A DNA stretch of 64,000 bases from Stenurella melanura (taxonomy: Eukaryota; Arthropoda; Insecta; Coleoptera; Cerambycidae): assembly GCA_963583905.1 (NCBI GenBank), contig OY757311.1, positions 150,907,686 through 150,971,685 of the forward strand, in the 5' to 3' direction. A model generated the notes under the pieces. The model worked only from the letters and a program-made list of their open reading frames with translations, did no database searches and was not told where the DNA came from. Positions 23,471 to 34,195 of the stretch are shown piece after piece (position 1 is the first letter of the stretch; each line of letters opens with the position of its first letter). The position numbers and the translations under genes are program-made.

Positions 23471-24239
23471 ATTTTGCTATTCAGTATCGCCGATGCTGTG
23501 ATAGCTCTTTCACTTTATGTAATATAATATTTTGTAATATAGTACTATTGTATATATGTAACTTTTGTCTTTTGTTTATCTATATCTTTAATTTTCCTTG
23601 ATTATACTAAATAATCAATCGCGCCCAAGCCTTGAACTCAACGCCCTTTTGCTCTCCGTATCTTTACTGTGCTAGCCAGGTTAAACCAGTGACGCTAACC
23701 ACGTCGCTCGCAGGGTGGCCCACACTTGAACAACTTGGGCAATATTTTAACATCGAACAAAACCTTTTAAAACAACGCCACAAGGGTACAGTGATACATT
23801 AAAAAATTTTACTCTGTTCTGTTTATGTCAAGATAGGAATAATATCTTTTATATTTGTGGAGCATTGACAAATTCGATATTTCATGACACTGATAATATT
23901 AAGTTCGACCCTGTCGCGGGTAGGGTTGACATACCTGCTGTAAACTGTTACATCCTAAAATAATTTCGGTGGGAAGGAGTCAGGTAATTATATCAAAATA
24001 ATTCGAAATTATAATTCAAACAGGTGTGTTTCCGTTAATGTCAGAACATACTTTACATGAGAAAATGTTTTTCTATGAATTAAGTAATACATTATAGGTA
24101 TTTATGATTTACCATTTTCTATGAATATTTAGCATGCCCCGCTCTCCCATCTATACGTAAGAGGTAAAACTTTGAAGTTTTTTATATGCCTTAAATATAT
24201 ATTGTAGAGAACTATAAGTGGTGTCATAGTGTTCAATAA
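23471..24239. other. Region upstream of a gag relic, possibly LTR-derived
   Basis: Contains a GC-richer patch at 23620-23730 followed by TGGCCCACACTTGAAC at 23714. This is placed where an LTR retrotransposon would have its LTR end and primer-binding site relative to the gag relic at 24240. No second LTR or matching tRNA end was identified, so this remains weak. Confidence 0.2.
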
Positions 24240-25010
24240 TGCCTAGACCACGAGAATAGGTAAGAAGACGTCATCCTCCAGTAAGTAGTTCATCTTCTAG
24301 AGAAAGCAACAATGGTAGCAGCTATTCTATACAAGAGGTAAAAAAAAGACGAGGAAATAAATCTATAACTGATCAATTCTACAATGGCCACCTTAGCTCA
24401 AGTATCACATTGTTAAATATAATTTCAGGGTGTAATTCTAAATTAATGAAAACTGTTGACTGGATCGATAGACTTCAATTCATTTACCACGACGCTGTCT
24501 AGGATATGTGGCTGGCTCCGGATATGAGTTCCCTGTTTGTTACATTTAACTTTGAATAAAGTATTTTAGAAGTGAATTGATAGAGTTCAACATAATGCAA
24601 ACATTTATGAAGGGTCTGGTAATTTTATTGTATATCAGGTTTTAAATAAAGTAAAAGGTACTGCTGAAACTTGATACAACACTTATATTGAGAGTTAAAT
24701 GGAATGCTCTAATTTGCTTGGGAGCATTATAAACAGATATTCATAAATACATTTAAAATTACATGCAACGCATGACAGTTGTTTACGAATATTGCCACTC
24801 ATAGATCGACAGCAGGCTGTTCATTGTATGATTTTCACTTCGCTCATTTGGCGAAAATTAATAAGTTAAAATTACATTTTTCTGATGCTGATAACGCGTT
24901 CTTGATTATCGATGCTCTCAACGATAGCAATATAAGTACGGCAGCTGAAATAACCCGATATAGATCCCCTGTTTTAGGAGCTTATTTACAAAACGAGTTT
25001 GTTCAAACGC
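24240..25010 (+). pseudogene. LTR-retrotransposon gag relic
   Basis: Translations in shifting frames recover the order seen in Gag capsid-like proteins of insect LTR retrotransposons: an Arg/Ser-rich start (ATG at 24240), then DWIDRL (about 24460), then VLNKVKGTAET followed by YNTYIES (about 24640-24695, the usual KLxGxAxxWY region), then SLYDFHFAHLAKINKLKL and FLIIDALNDSNISTAAEITRY (24820-24960). The last block matches the conserved Gag segment with IDGL-like and GARAxRY-like text. Several stops (for example TAG at 24255 and TGA in place of Trp near 24673) and frame changes show it is dead. No pol was found downstream. Confidence 0.6.
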
Positions 25011-25011
25011 A

Positions 25012-25075
25012 ATAGGATTCTTCCTCTAGCTAACACTAACTTACTGTCCAAATTTCAATACAATAGGGATGTTTT
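25012..25075 (+). repeat. Fragment of GACGGAC-family dispersed repeat
   Basis: GGATTCTTCCTCTAGCTAAC, then ACTAACTTACTGTCCAAATTTCAATACAAT, matches 33785-33835 and 48455-48505. It is a short fragment of that family. Confidence 0.7.
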
Positions 25076-25302
25076 CCATTTTTTAATTGTAATAAAAAAC
25101 GATCGTTCTAAGGCTACAGAAACACGTAATAACCATCTTCTTGAAAATAAACTAAAAATAAAAACTCCGAAATTAACGAGGCTAGTAAACGATCCCTGCA
25201 GTGAGAGTAGCGCGCGTGATGTCATAACGCTCATAGCGGAACTCGTATACCAACGTGATATGGATTGTCCGTTTCAGTATTGTTTTAGCCCCTGTTTTTG
25301 TA

Positions 25303-25470
25303 ATGATGGGAGATTCAAAAAGTGTGAAACTTAATAGAAACAAGTGTTGCTTTGTTCCTGAATGTACAAATACATCAGTAAATAACTCAGAAAAGATTTT
25401 TATGTCTGTGCCACAAAATGTAAAAAGAAAGAAGCTTTGGTCCTTTTTTAAACCAATGATATTTTTTTAA
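25303..25470 (+). pseudogene. THAP zinc-finger exon, truncated
   Basis: ATG at 25303/25306 opens a frame with the N-terminal half of a THAP DNA-binding domain: NKCCFVPECTNT (first Cys pair), then the loop ending in IFMSVP, then the invariant Trp region RKKLWSFF. THAP domains (C2CH zinc fingers of about 80-90 residues) bind DNA and are typical of P-element, Kolobok and ISL2EU-type transposases and their host derivatives. The Cys-x2-His half is missing: the frame ends in PMIFF and a stop, so the rest is either beyond an intron or lost. No transposase was seen next to it. Confidence 0.6.
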
Positions 25471-25766
25471 AACTTTTGTTACCTTAAATTTATCAAAATC
25501 GGTCTCCGATTATGCAATGTTTTCGCTTCCCTGTTTCCAACGTAGCAAAGCACATTTAATATGGAACACATTATATAATGTACTACTAAAGTTTTGGTAC
25601 TATATAGTACTTATTACCTACTTATTTATATAAAACAGTACTTCTGTTTCGCTTTTACACCACTAGATTGAGGCTGATTGAAGTCTATCACCATGTCCAA
25701 AAATTCTGAAACCACGGTAACGTCCACAGTTAGCAGATTATGCGAGTTCGCCTTTTGAAAACCTTG

Positions 25767-26053
25767 TATCGATATAAAATAAATATCGATATATTAATCC
25801 TAAACCATGAATATATTCATATCGTTTTTTTGTTGCAATATATCGGGTTGAAATATCGATATTTTTCTAAATATATCGAAAAGGGTCAACTTGCATGTTA
25901 CCTCCTCGTTCTTCGAAATTTCAATCGAGATAAATATTGTACTGTAAGGAATGCCACCTCCCGCTTTCCGAAGTTATACCTTAAGCAATATTCATTAATT
26001 TTCGACATTAAATGTTAATCTTCAAAATATATCGATACATAGAAATATCGATA
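25767..26053. promoter_or_regulatory. Cluster of five TATCGATA palindromes
   Basis: The octamer TATCGATA occurs exactly at 25767, 25784, 25854, 26030 and 26046. Near-matches with TATCG lie at about 25820, 25841, 25876 and 26067. In flies TATCGATA is the DRE bound by DREF and BEAF-32. In this setting it may equally be the internal repeat of a small transposon, as no gene adjoins it. Confidence 0.35.
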
Positions 26054-26329
26054 ATTTTTTGTTAATATATCGAATATATTGATCTGAGTCTTGTGATGTA
26101 TTTTTGCCATCCCTAATTCTCATATGAAACGTGCATGAAAGCCTAGTTACTATATTCGCACGCGTTTAACTAAGCAACATGACGTCACACCAACCAAGGA
26201 GCGTTTCGCGCATTCAAATGAATATTCGTATTTCCTTAGGGGTTTTCCCATAGAAAAGATTTTTTGATTTTTGTAAAACTTTGTGGATATTATTATAAGA
26301 CTATTTTTAACCATTTTATGATGTTTAAA
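26054..26329. other. No gene seen
   Basis: Short stretch between the TATCGATA cluster and the GACGGAC-family repeat; contains a TGACGTCA at about 26180 (CRE-like palindrome) without other context. Confidence 0.3.
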
Positions 26330-26580
26330 CAGAATTTAATTTTTTTGTGAACATCCCTATTGGACTTTTCGTTCTTAAGTTATCGTGTTTACAAGAAACG
26401 TGACGGACGGAAGGACAGACGGACCGACAGACGGGCGGACATTTTGAAAGTTGTTAAGAATTCGATCACCAACACAATATGAATTTTTTTGTCTACGAGC
26501 AATATTACCGGTTTTAGAAATGTGCCGATCAAATGCAATATACTCTTCGTTTTGTATTTGCGAAGAGTATAATAAGTATT
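26330..26580 (+). repeat. GACGGAC-family dispersed repeat
   Basis: Includes TTTTCGTTCTTAAGTTATCG, ACAAGAAACGTGACGGACGG, a GACAGACGGAC tract, ATTCGATCACCAACACA and ATGCAATATACTCTTCGTTT. All recur in order at 48505-48690, and partly at 33835-33885. Confidence 0.8.
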
Positions 26581-27226
26581 TAAATTTGGTTCAGAATAAA
26601 AGTCTTACAGGATGATCGCCGGAGGCATGTAAACAGTCATATTTTATCATAAACTATGTTCTATTATAATTTTATAGTAAAATGTCTAAGGTTTTCGATA
26701 CAATACATAAAATATGAAGATGTAGAGAATATCGAAATTGTAATTGTACAGTGTGTCTCTCAGATTCGAATGTACTTTAGAGGTAATTTTTTATGCAAAA
26801 AATTAATCCATTTTGCTGACTGCATAAATGATAAAAATTTGAAGCTGATCTGAAAAAAACTGAGGAATACACGAGTGTGTATAGGCGAGAGGTGACAGTG
26901 GAGAGGCACGAAAAAAATCATGATTTTATTTATTGCCTATACGTAGCGGTTATAACAATCCATAACTAAACAAAATTTCAGCCATGCAGGCCCGATAGTT
27001 TCTAAGAAAAGCTCTTGTGATATACAAGCGGACGAAGAGATGAATATTGCGAAACTCTAAAAAGCATTACTAATTTTAGCTCTCAGAACATATGAAATAT
27101 AACCAGCTCACTTGCTTAATAAAGTGACTTATTATGAGAACTGGACTACTATCGGTGGACAGACACGTTTGCCCCAAGAAAGAACCATTTCATTATTTCA
27201 CTCGTACTAAACTAACAACTAAATAT
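26581..27226. other. No gene identified
   Basis: AT-rich DNA. The 65-residue frame at 26656-26853 has no family signature. Confidence 0.35.
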
Positions 27227-28051
27227 AGGGTGATTCTTTTAAGGTGGTCATTAGAATATTTCCCACTTGCAAATGAGATAAACATTTGAGATTTGATACC
27301 ATACCTTACTCGATCATTGCGAGTCCGAAAATAACTCGAAAAATAATAATTTCCAAATGGTGACATTTCCGGAAATACCGGAAGTTGATGCCATCTTTAT
27401 GTTTTAAATGGAAACACCCATTTTCTTTAAAATTCAGCATTAAATTTTGAGTATACAGCGATCAGGTTGTCGGTACGTATCTGTAATAGTTTTTGACGTA
27501 TGTTGATTTTTCTCTGAAGTTTTGGAGACTCAAGAGACCATTAAAAAATTCATAGTTCAGGCTAGGTAATTAAGTTTTTTTCCAATCGATTTCCTACAGT
27601 TCAAGGAATCATTTAAGTGACCAGATAGGCTCAACGAAGTTTCCAGTGATTGCTGCGATTTTTTGAAAATGACCATCAAAAAAAGTCAAAAACTCATTTT
27701 TTCAAATGTCACGTGCCAAATTTTGTTATGACAATCGATGTAGAATTAAATTTGAGGTGGACTTATTTCAGCATGTCCTATAGACTACTGGCAGAAAGGC
27801 GGAGCTTATCTGTACGTGACAGCTAGCGCTCGCAGTGACCAAGTAGAAAGTTAATTCCTGTGTCGTTTACACGTATGTGAATAGGAGAATCCTTGTTTTT
27901 AATAATTATTTTATTATAAGCTTTTTAAAAACGCGCAAATCTCTGGGTTTACTTTAATGCCACCAAAGTTTGAGGTGTTGGGAACGCCGCAGCTACAATT
28001 GACATTGTCAAAATCAGCAGTTTAGTGTTTGTTATTGTGTAACATAATCTC

Positions 28052-28290
28052 CGGCTAATATCATGGAAAAATCATGCGGAGATGTTTGTTGCGTGGTTAA
28101 CTGTGGAAATAGATCGAATACTTAATACTAAAAATATAAAGTTTTATTCATTTCCCTCATAGGGTAGTCAAATTAGACAAAAAGGACCCAAACTTCGGCA
28201 AAATTCTCCGATCGATGATTTTTGTTGGAATGTGTTTACAAAGATGTGGAGAACAAAAAAGCAAAATGCCACCGCGAGAAATTGTGTGGA
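28052..28290 (+). pseudogene. THAP-like N-terminal fragment
   Basis: ATG at about 28062 begins MEKSCGDVCCVVNCGNRSNT, whose Cys-x3-Cys spacing and position fit the start of a THAP zinc finger. After a stop, a shifted frame gives KFYSFP-like text followed by VVKLDKKDPNFG, in the place of the FxxFP loop of the THAP domain. The Trp and Cys-x2-His part cannot be read continuously. The frame is broken by a TAA at about 28121 and by later shifts. It lies inside the terminal-repeat-bounded element and is presumably what is left of its transposase gene. Confidence 0.5.
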
Positions 28291-28714
28291 AAATTCTTTA
28301 TTAAACAATTTAGGTGCAGATACTTCATGAATAACTTTTTGAATTAAATTTGCATGAAAGAACTAACAAAACCATTGGAAAGAACACAAAATTTTATGAA
28401 AGAAACATATATAATATGTGCAGTAATTTGTTAATTAACGCTCCAACTCGCGCTACGTCGGCCGTCCGTTCACGCTGGAAATGCTGCATAATTTCCCGCG
28501 GTGGCATTTCGATATTTTGTTCTCCACACCTTTCTGAACACGTTTCAACAAAAATCATCAATTGGTCAATTTTTCCGAAATGAAAAAATCTCCTTTAACA
28601 AGTCTGTATAAACTGGAGCAGAGGGAAAAGTGGATCAAAGCATGAAATACAAGACATGTGTGTAGTTAACAATTCAAAATATTCTGAGAAAATACTAATT
28701 TTGTTAATTAATTT

Positions 28715-28885
28715 TATAGCTCAGGGGGATCCTTTTGGCAACCGAATAAGTGCTCAAAGATTTGCACATTTTATAGATAATACAAAATCGGACCATCCAT
28801 TAAGCCCTAGTTTCGCGAAATCAATTTTTCCATCTTGTTACTCAAAGAAGGGCCCGACAGAAAAGTCAATGTTAAACTCTAAATA
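28715..28885 (+). pseudogene. Fragment resembling the region after a THAP domain
   Basis: After TTTTATAGCTCAG (a plausible 3' splice site) the frame reads GDPFGNRISAQRF, then NTKSDHPLSPSFAKSIFPSCYSKK and stops at TAA 28883-28885. HPLSP..A.SIFP-like text often follows the Cys-x2-His half of THAP domains in insect transposon proteins. So this may be the next exon of the same decayed gene as 28052-28290. Similarity is judged by eye only. Confidence 0.3.
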
Positions 28886-29479
28886 ACGGTAAATTTTCAT
28901 TGAGTATTAATAATTAATTGTTTAGTCACATATACAATATATTACAAAAAATGAAATGTCATCTCACCTACGCAAAAAAATGTTTTAACATAACAAAAAA
29001 ATAATATTCACTCGAACATTACATTTACTCACTACGGAATTGTTTGTACTTACTGTATATGACAGTCGCGGCAACAAAAACAATTATTAAATTTTTGTAA
29101 AATCAGGGAGAAAACAAATCTATAAAATATAATATAAACTATAATTTATCCAAAAAAATATAGAAGCCTATGAAACAATTGAAACAATAGGAAAAATTGA
29201 CATATGTCGAAAACTATTACAGATAAGTACCAACAACCTGAACGCTTTATACTCAGAATTTAATGCCGAATTCAAAAAGAAATTAACAAAAATTGGGTGT
29301 GTCTATTTAAAGAAAGAAAGAAAGATGGCATCAACTTCCGGTATTTCCAGAAGTGCCGCTATTTTGACATTATTATTCTCGGACTCACAATGGTCGACTA
29401 TGGAAGGGTACCAATCTCAAATGTGTATCTCATTTGCAAGTGGGAAATATTCTAATGGCCGCCTTAGAAGAATCACACT

Positions 29480-30132
29480 GTATATAACTATCACTGGTAT
29501 TAAGACCAAAAATTCATCCCTATTATAAACATGAAACACTATAATTATTCAAGACTGAAAATCTAAATATACTCAAAAAACTGAATAAGAATTAAAAAAT
29601 CGCATGTGGACCTGTGTCACGACAAACTCGCATAAAAACTGTGTCACATAACAAGACCAACAAGGTCGTTATAAGAGAAAAATGGATTGCAGTTATATTC
29701 AACAGTCTGACGGGTTTGTAGGCAAGTTTCAGGTAGTATTTTAAGAAATTCAGTCTTGTGAATCTGCCTCCCTTTCCGTTATTCTAGGCCTAAACTTTAC
29801 AACATGTGATAACTGTTAAAGTGTTGTTTGTGTGTATTTACAAGATGGTGTTAACTAGTAAACTCTGGCCATTATCAGTGCCATAGAATTTGTGAGTTTC
29901 ATTTTTGGCAGACAGACTTATAATAAAATTTTATATGCACCATCTGAACACATAACTAAAAATCGATGTGACAGATGGACCTTCTAGAGCCAAAATCGTT
30001 ACTCTAGTTGACAATAAATCACACCTATTATAAGTATACTCAATGTTAGGGACTTTAGTAGCTTGCGTTGTGTTTATTATATTAATTTGATTTTATAATT
30101 AACTCAAAATTATTTTTGTTTCATCATTTTTG
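29480..30132. other. No gene identified
   Basis: AT-rich spacer between two mobile elements; no motif recognised. Confidence 0.4.
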
Positions 30133-31640
30133 TTCATAAGGGGAGTTAAGTTCGGTTGTCGACGAAGGCAGTCGCGTTTTTAAGTGGATCCCATGAAATC
30201 CCGAAAAACTAGAATAAACACGGTGTGAAAACGCAAAAAAATGTGTTGAATTAAAGAGTGGAAAATCCTACATTAGTTGATATATATATTAACATAAATT
30301 TGGCTAATTCATATAGCTGATATTTAACTATGACATCACTAAAGGCGTATATAGGCAGCTCGACAAAGGGTACAGACATCTGGCAACATAACTCGGATAA
30401 AAAAAGAAAATAAACGCGTTGAATGGGTCATAAACTCGTAAATTATCCACAAGTGCATACCTATACCTAAGACGACCAAGCACCCTCCCCAAATCTAACG
30501 AGTGGAATTAGTAACATAAGCACAGGATGAAAGATAAGTGTTATTTCTATTTATTTCTAAGATATATTTATTAATCCTTCACAGATGGGAAGAATGTTGT
30601 GACACATATACGCGAATGAATGAATTCTTCATGTGGAACGGGTACTTTTGTTTAAGAAATAATTTATTTACTAGAAACTTTTTGTTTCTCGCTGCAGAGT
30701 TATTAGTTTTATATGGGGAATTTGTTTATTTGATTACCGGTTAAGGCAGGAGATTTTTGATTCATAAAATATATACCTGGATTCGTCCCTTCTTGAAGTG
30801 GGTGATATAAAATAAGCAACGCCAGATGTGTGAATGAAACAGATAAGTTTTTGTTTATATAGCATTAGCATTGACTTATTTATTTCTATTAAATTTTAAA
30901 CAAGACTTGGAGATCAAAATTAAAAGATATTAAATATAATGTATAGGTAATAAACATAATATACAGGTGATGAAATGGAAAAACTGCCCAAAATTGAAAC
31001 CGATTGTTTCAAGGATATCAAACTATCCCTTCGGACCTCTTTTCTCATAACGCGCAAAAAAAATTGTTACCGCGAGATAGGGCCCTTCCCAGCAACTCCA
31101 CCGTAGATGGATATTTACTTGTGGAGCGGTTAATAAATTAAAAAAAAGAAAGGGAAAAAATACAAAAATAAAAGCTGCCAGATTCAGAACCACAAGAAGC
31201 AGAAAAAGCGGAAAACTTAGAAGAAAAATAAGGAGATGACGATAGATGGAAACTTAAAAGAAGCATGGAAACTGAAAAGAAGCATGTCGCAAACAACTGC
31301 ACCACACCCCAGCCGATGATGACAAATGGAAACTTAATAGAAGCATGGAAACTTAAAAGAACCATCTCTCAAACACCTACACTTCCCATCCTATATTCCC
31401 ACCCCATGCGTCATGCGGCTCTCGCTGCTGACAACAAGCATGTCCAATGTTCAACCCGGCGTATGCTGCTGGTCCGGCGGTATATAAAAAATCCGAGATT
31501 TGGTTCCGGCACGCGGTTTGGCCATCCGTTGGGCGTGTTCGACGGAGGACCAAGCTGCGTGTTGGAACGAATCTCCATGGATGCCCGGAATTGGCAGCAA
31601 TGCCCACCATACGCTGGCTAATCAATCAATCAATCAATCA
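30133..31640 (+). mobile_element. CAAT-tailed retroelement-like repeat, copy B (longest)
   Basis: Segments align with copies A, C and D. 30360-30550 (ACATCTGGCAA, GACGACC..GC, GAAAGATAAG) matches D; 30841-31236 (GATAAGTTTTTGTTTATAT through GAAACCGATTGTTTCAAGGA and GCGAGATAGGGCC) matches C and D; 31330-31620 matches A. It ends in CTAATCAATCAATCAATCAATCA (31618-31640). An internal partial duplication of ATGGAAACTTAAAAGAAGCA is visible at 31245-31355. No reverse transcriptase is present, so it depends on another element. Confidence 0.72.
31265..31621 (+). other. Open frame shared by copies A and B of the CAAT-tailed family
   Basis: Copy B keeps a 118-residue frame; copy A keeps the same register (18165-18401). 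Shared text: EAWKLK, PILYSHPM (ILYSHPM in A), ALAADNKH, VRRYI, FG.PLG.F. The differences between the copies are often C-to-T or G-to-A at CpG sites and alter residues freely, which argues for neutral decay of GC-rich DNA rather than selection on a protein. I do not recognise the protein text. Confidence 0.2.
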
Positions 31641-32007
31641 TTTTTGTTCATAAAACCAAAATATACAAAAATGCATTTCGTAAGGTTCTAACTTCTAACC
31701 TCAAATGATCATTCAATTTATTCCTAATGATGTTATTGTATCTACGTTAAGTAAAATCTTGATTTTATGCAAATTTTTAAAATTTACGCAGCTGGCTGCA
31801 CCTAACACAGGGGATTTGTAAGATATAGAACTTTTCCCTTACTGTATGAATTAATTAAAAATGATTCATCAAGTGGGCTACAACGTACGATACAATTTTA
31901 GAAAAACAAATACAACAAACACATGGTATACTGAAGTTCGATTCAGACTGACCTTGTCAGAAAATTAAAATCAGCATATAGCCTCGCATATAACAATCAA
32001 CCTAAAA
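31641..32007. other. No gene seen
   Basis: AT-rich spacer between the CAAT-tailed element and the next MITE. Confidence 0.4.
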
Positions 32008-32679
32008 AATAGGGTCGTTGACCATTTTTTAAAAATTTTATATTTAAGTGATTTATAAAATTTTATGTGACCCGTATTTTTTTATTTTACATTCCAAATT
32101 CATTTTAATATTGAAATTAATTATTTAAGTTACGAAATTTTGAATTGGCGCCTATAGTGACATCAGATGTGAGAGCATGCGCAGTTAATAAATAGAGGAA
32201 TAATCGACGGGCGTCGTTCGTTTACTGTTATAGGATCGATGTGAGTCATTGTTATATTAATTGTCTTCAAACTATTGTTATTGTCATTATTTAACTTGGA
32301 TTAAAATATGAAGTACACTGTAAGCTAAAGTAAGTATGTAAATCATTTTCTATTAATAATATACTGTTGCAGATGTTTTAAAATAGAAAATAAAATTTAA
32401 AATTTTTAGGTTATAATTTACAAAGGAAGATAAACACAATGTAAACAAAAAATACGCAACAAATCACCACCACCAACATGATCAACGAAAATATGAAAAT
32501 TCTCTAAAATTGAATTCTCATTACGTCATCATTTACCGCCTTGTTATTTTGAAAACCAATTTATTCTTGCATGTGATTATTAGGACTTTCTTTAATATGA
32601 TATATGAAATGTATATTTAGTATATTTTTTGATGGTATAATAAGATTTTATAAATTTTGTTAAAGGACACGACCCTATT
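32008..32679. mobile_element. MITE with AATAGGGTCGT termini
   Basis: The left end AATAGGGTCGTTGACC and the complemented right end AATAGGGTCGTGTCC face each other 672 bp apart. Looser AT-rich similarity (AAATTTTATA) continues for about 40 bp. The interior has a less AT-rich patch at 32140-32250 but no frame of interest. Confidence 0.65.
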
Positions 32680-33243
32680 GGCTTATTTCAAAGATTTGCG
32701 AAGAGTATCCTAGACAAGACAGGAGGAGCAAATATAGTTTTGAATATGTAATTTTTAGAATAAACATTATTTCTATTGGTCATTAACCTCTTTTTTTTAA
32801 ATGCCTAAAATTTGGTAAGAATACTTCATTATACAATTCTACAAATTCAACATGGTTATTATTCAGTTTTCTGTTCTTGCTTGCCACATGACTTCGGAAC
32901 ATGGCATGCACAAGAAGCCACTGCACGTGTGAGTTATATTTAAAATTGCATAGGAGACGTTTTCCATCAGATATAAAAATATCTGATGGTAAAAAATCAC
33001 AGGAAATAGCTCCCTAACATGTAAAAACAATTGCACAAAATAAGCGGAAGTACTTGTATTGAAATCGTTGAATGTATAAAGCATGTTAAGTGGGTAAGTC
33101 ATTGTTTTCGTAATTGACCACAGGGGCAAAATGGCAATTATACAACAGTGGTGGCCGGGGAAATGTTTATACATTATATGCACATTGCACATATTCTTGC
33201 AAACTTTCGGATTATATGAAAAGAATCTTAAAATGTACACGAT
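32680..33243. other. No confident gene
   Basis: A 125-residue minus-strand frame (32863-33240) is among the longer ones here but shows no recognised motif and has an odd His/Phe/Tyr-rich composition. GCGAAGAGTATCC at 32697 resembles the GACGGAC-family end (GCGAAGAGTATAAT at 26561). Confidence 0.3.
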
Positions 33244-33637
33244 AACATTTTAGTTATTAAGAGTGAACACCACGTAAGGCTAGTGGGGGGGGGGGACAAA
33301 GCGCCAAATGAGGAGATATCTCCCTAATAATCAAAATTTAATTATGTACAACTTACACTCATTTTCAGTTAAATAACATCATCCAATTTGCAAAAAACAC
33401 AAAAAACAGCTAATTGTTAATCATACTATTTATGATTAACAATAAGCTGTTTTTTGCAAGTTGGGTGATGTTATTTAACTGAAAATAAGTGTAAGTTGTA
33501 CATAAATAAATACTACAGGATTGTTGAAGACTATTTTTGGCTGAAATTTGAAAATTAGGGAGATATCTCCTCATTTGGAGCTTTATCCCCTTCCCCACTA
33601 GCCATACGTAGTATTCACTCTTAATAGCGTAATGTAA
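33244..33637. repeat. ~390-bp palindromic MITE
   Basis: Arms 33244-33425 and 33428-33637 are complementary with almost no loop (AATCATACTATTTATGATT at the centre). Examples: GAGGAGATATCTCCCTAA, ATGTACAACTTACACT and TTTTCAGTTAAATAACATCA on the left are mirrored on the right. The outer phrase TTAAGAGTGAA...GGCTAGTGGGG is mirrored by CCCCACTAGCC...TTCACTCTTAA. The left arm has a run of G at 33284-33295. The right arm carries about 45 bp absent from the left. Confidence 0.9.
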
Positions 33638-33640
33638 ACA

Positions 33641-33885
33641 AGCTAACCATTGTACTCTTCGCCGATTTACTACACTTTTTATATAATTGTTGCACATGTT
33701 TTGTTTAATTACAAAACATTCTTTTTTTTTTAGTTAAAAAAATTAATAACCTATTTATTTATTGTTCGATTTTGTTCAAAAACGGGGTTCTTCATCTAGC
33801 TAACACTTAAACTCACTGTCCAAATTTCAATACAATCAGACTTTTCGTTCTAAATGATTGTACTTACAAGAAACGTGACGGAAAG
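33641..33885 (+). repeat. GACGGAC-family dispersed repeat, truncated
   Basis: GTACTCTTCGCCGATTTACT, TTTTTATATAATTGTTGCAC and ACAAGAAACGTGACGG match 48245-48545. It breaks off after GTGACGG and is followed by the left end of the transposon at 33901. Confidence 0.8.
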
Positions 33886-33900
33886 TTGTCCACATAGGTA

Positions 33901-33929
33901 GTTAGTATATGTACTTCATATACCCCAAT
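33901..33929 (+). repeat. Left terminal inverted repeat of the two-gene transposon
   Basis: Starts GTTAGTATATGTACTTCATA and ends CCCCAAT. It pairs with the complement of 37416-37444 with 28 of 29 bases identical (A versus G at position 7). The repeat itself contains a near-palindrome GTATATG..CATATAC. Confidence 0.92.
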
Positions 33930-34041
33930 TACACTGGAAAATTCCGCTCGGTGCGGGGTAGAGGGAATATTAAAGAAAACATTTTTGTCTCTTTAAAATT
34001 CCCTCTACCGTGCACCGAGCGAAATTCTCATCTGTCCGTGT
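33930..34041. mobile_element. 112-bp hairpin MITE nested at the inner edge of the left terminal repeat
   Basis: An almost complete palindrome. TACACTGG, ATTCCGCTCGGTGC and GGGTAGAGGGAAT are mirrored by ATTCCCTCTACCGTGCACC, GAGCGAAATTC and CCGTGTA around a short loop (AAACATTTTTGTC). AAT flanks it on both sides (33927-33929, 34042-34044). Removing it restores CCCCAATAGACCATGTGCA, which matches the inner continuation of the right terminal repeat (CCCCAATAGATAATGTGCA). So it inserted after the transposon was formed. Confidence 0.85.
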
Positions 34042-34195
34042 AATAGACCATGTGCACGAGTGTATGTGTCGATTTGATCACCAGATGGCGAGTGAATCGG
34101 CTTTATGTATCGGAATTTGACGTAACAATTATCATTGAATTTCAGACACTAATTTTAAAAGTTACATACACGTTCTTTATGAAAAAATAAAGATA

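Larger units (their letters stand above)
27227..29479 (+). mobile_element. 2.25-kb non-autonomous THAP transposon with ~290-bp terminal inverted repeats
   Basis: The left terminal repeat (27227-27512) begins AGGGTGATTCTTTTAAGG. The right one (29190-29479), complemented, begins AGTGTGATTCTTCTAAGG. They stay alignable for about 290 bp (GGTCATTAGAATATTTCCCA, GGAAATACCGGAAGTTGATG, GTTTTTGACGTATGT). Internally there are two THAP-like coding fragments on the + strand. A second inverted pair covers about 28200-28290 versus 28490-28562 (GATGATTTTTGTTG...CCACCGCG). No catalytic domain remains. Confidence 0.85.

Noticed and set aside
23714..23735. TGGCCCACACTTGAAC as an LTR primer-binding site
   Set aside because: Starts with TGG and lies upstream of a gag relic, but I could not match it to a tRNA 3' end or find paired LTRs.
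25740..26018. 92-residue frame across the TATCGATA cluster
   Set aside because: Driven by repeated ATATCGAT text; no protein family signature.
32863..33240. 125-residue minus-strand frame
   Set aside because: Long for this window but of skewed composition, without motif, splice context or neighbour support.
33284..33295. G homopolymer (and C homopolymer at 37498-37512)
   Set aside because: Single homopolymers prone to sequencing error; no structural meaning inferred.
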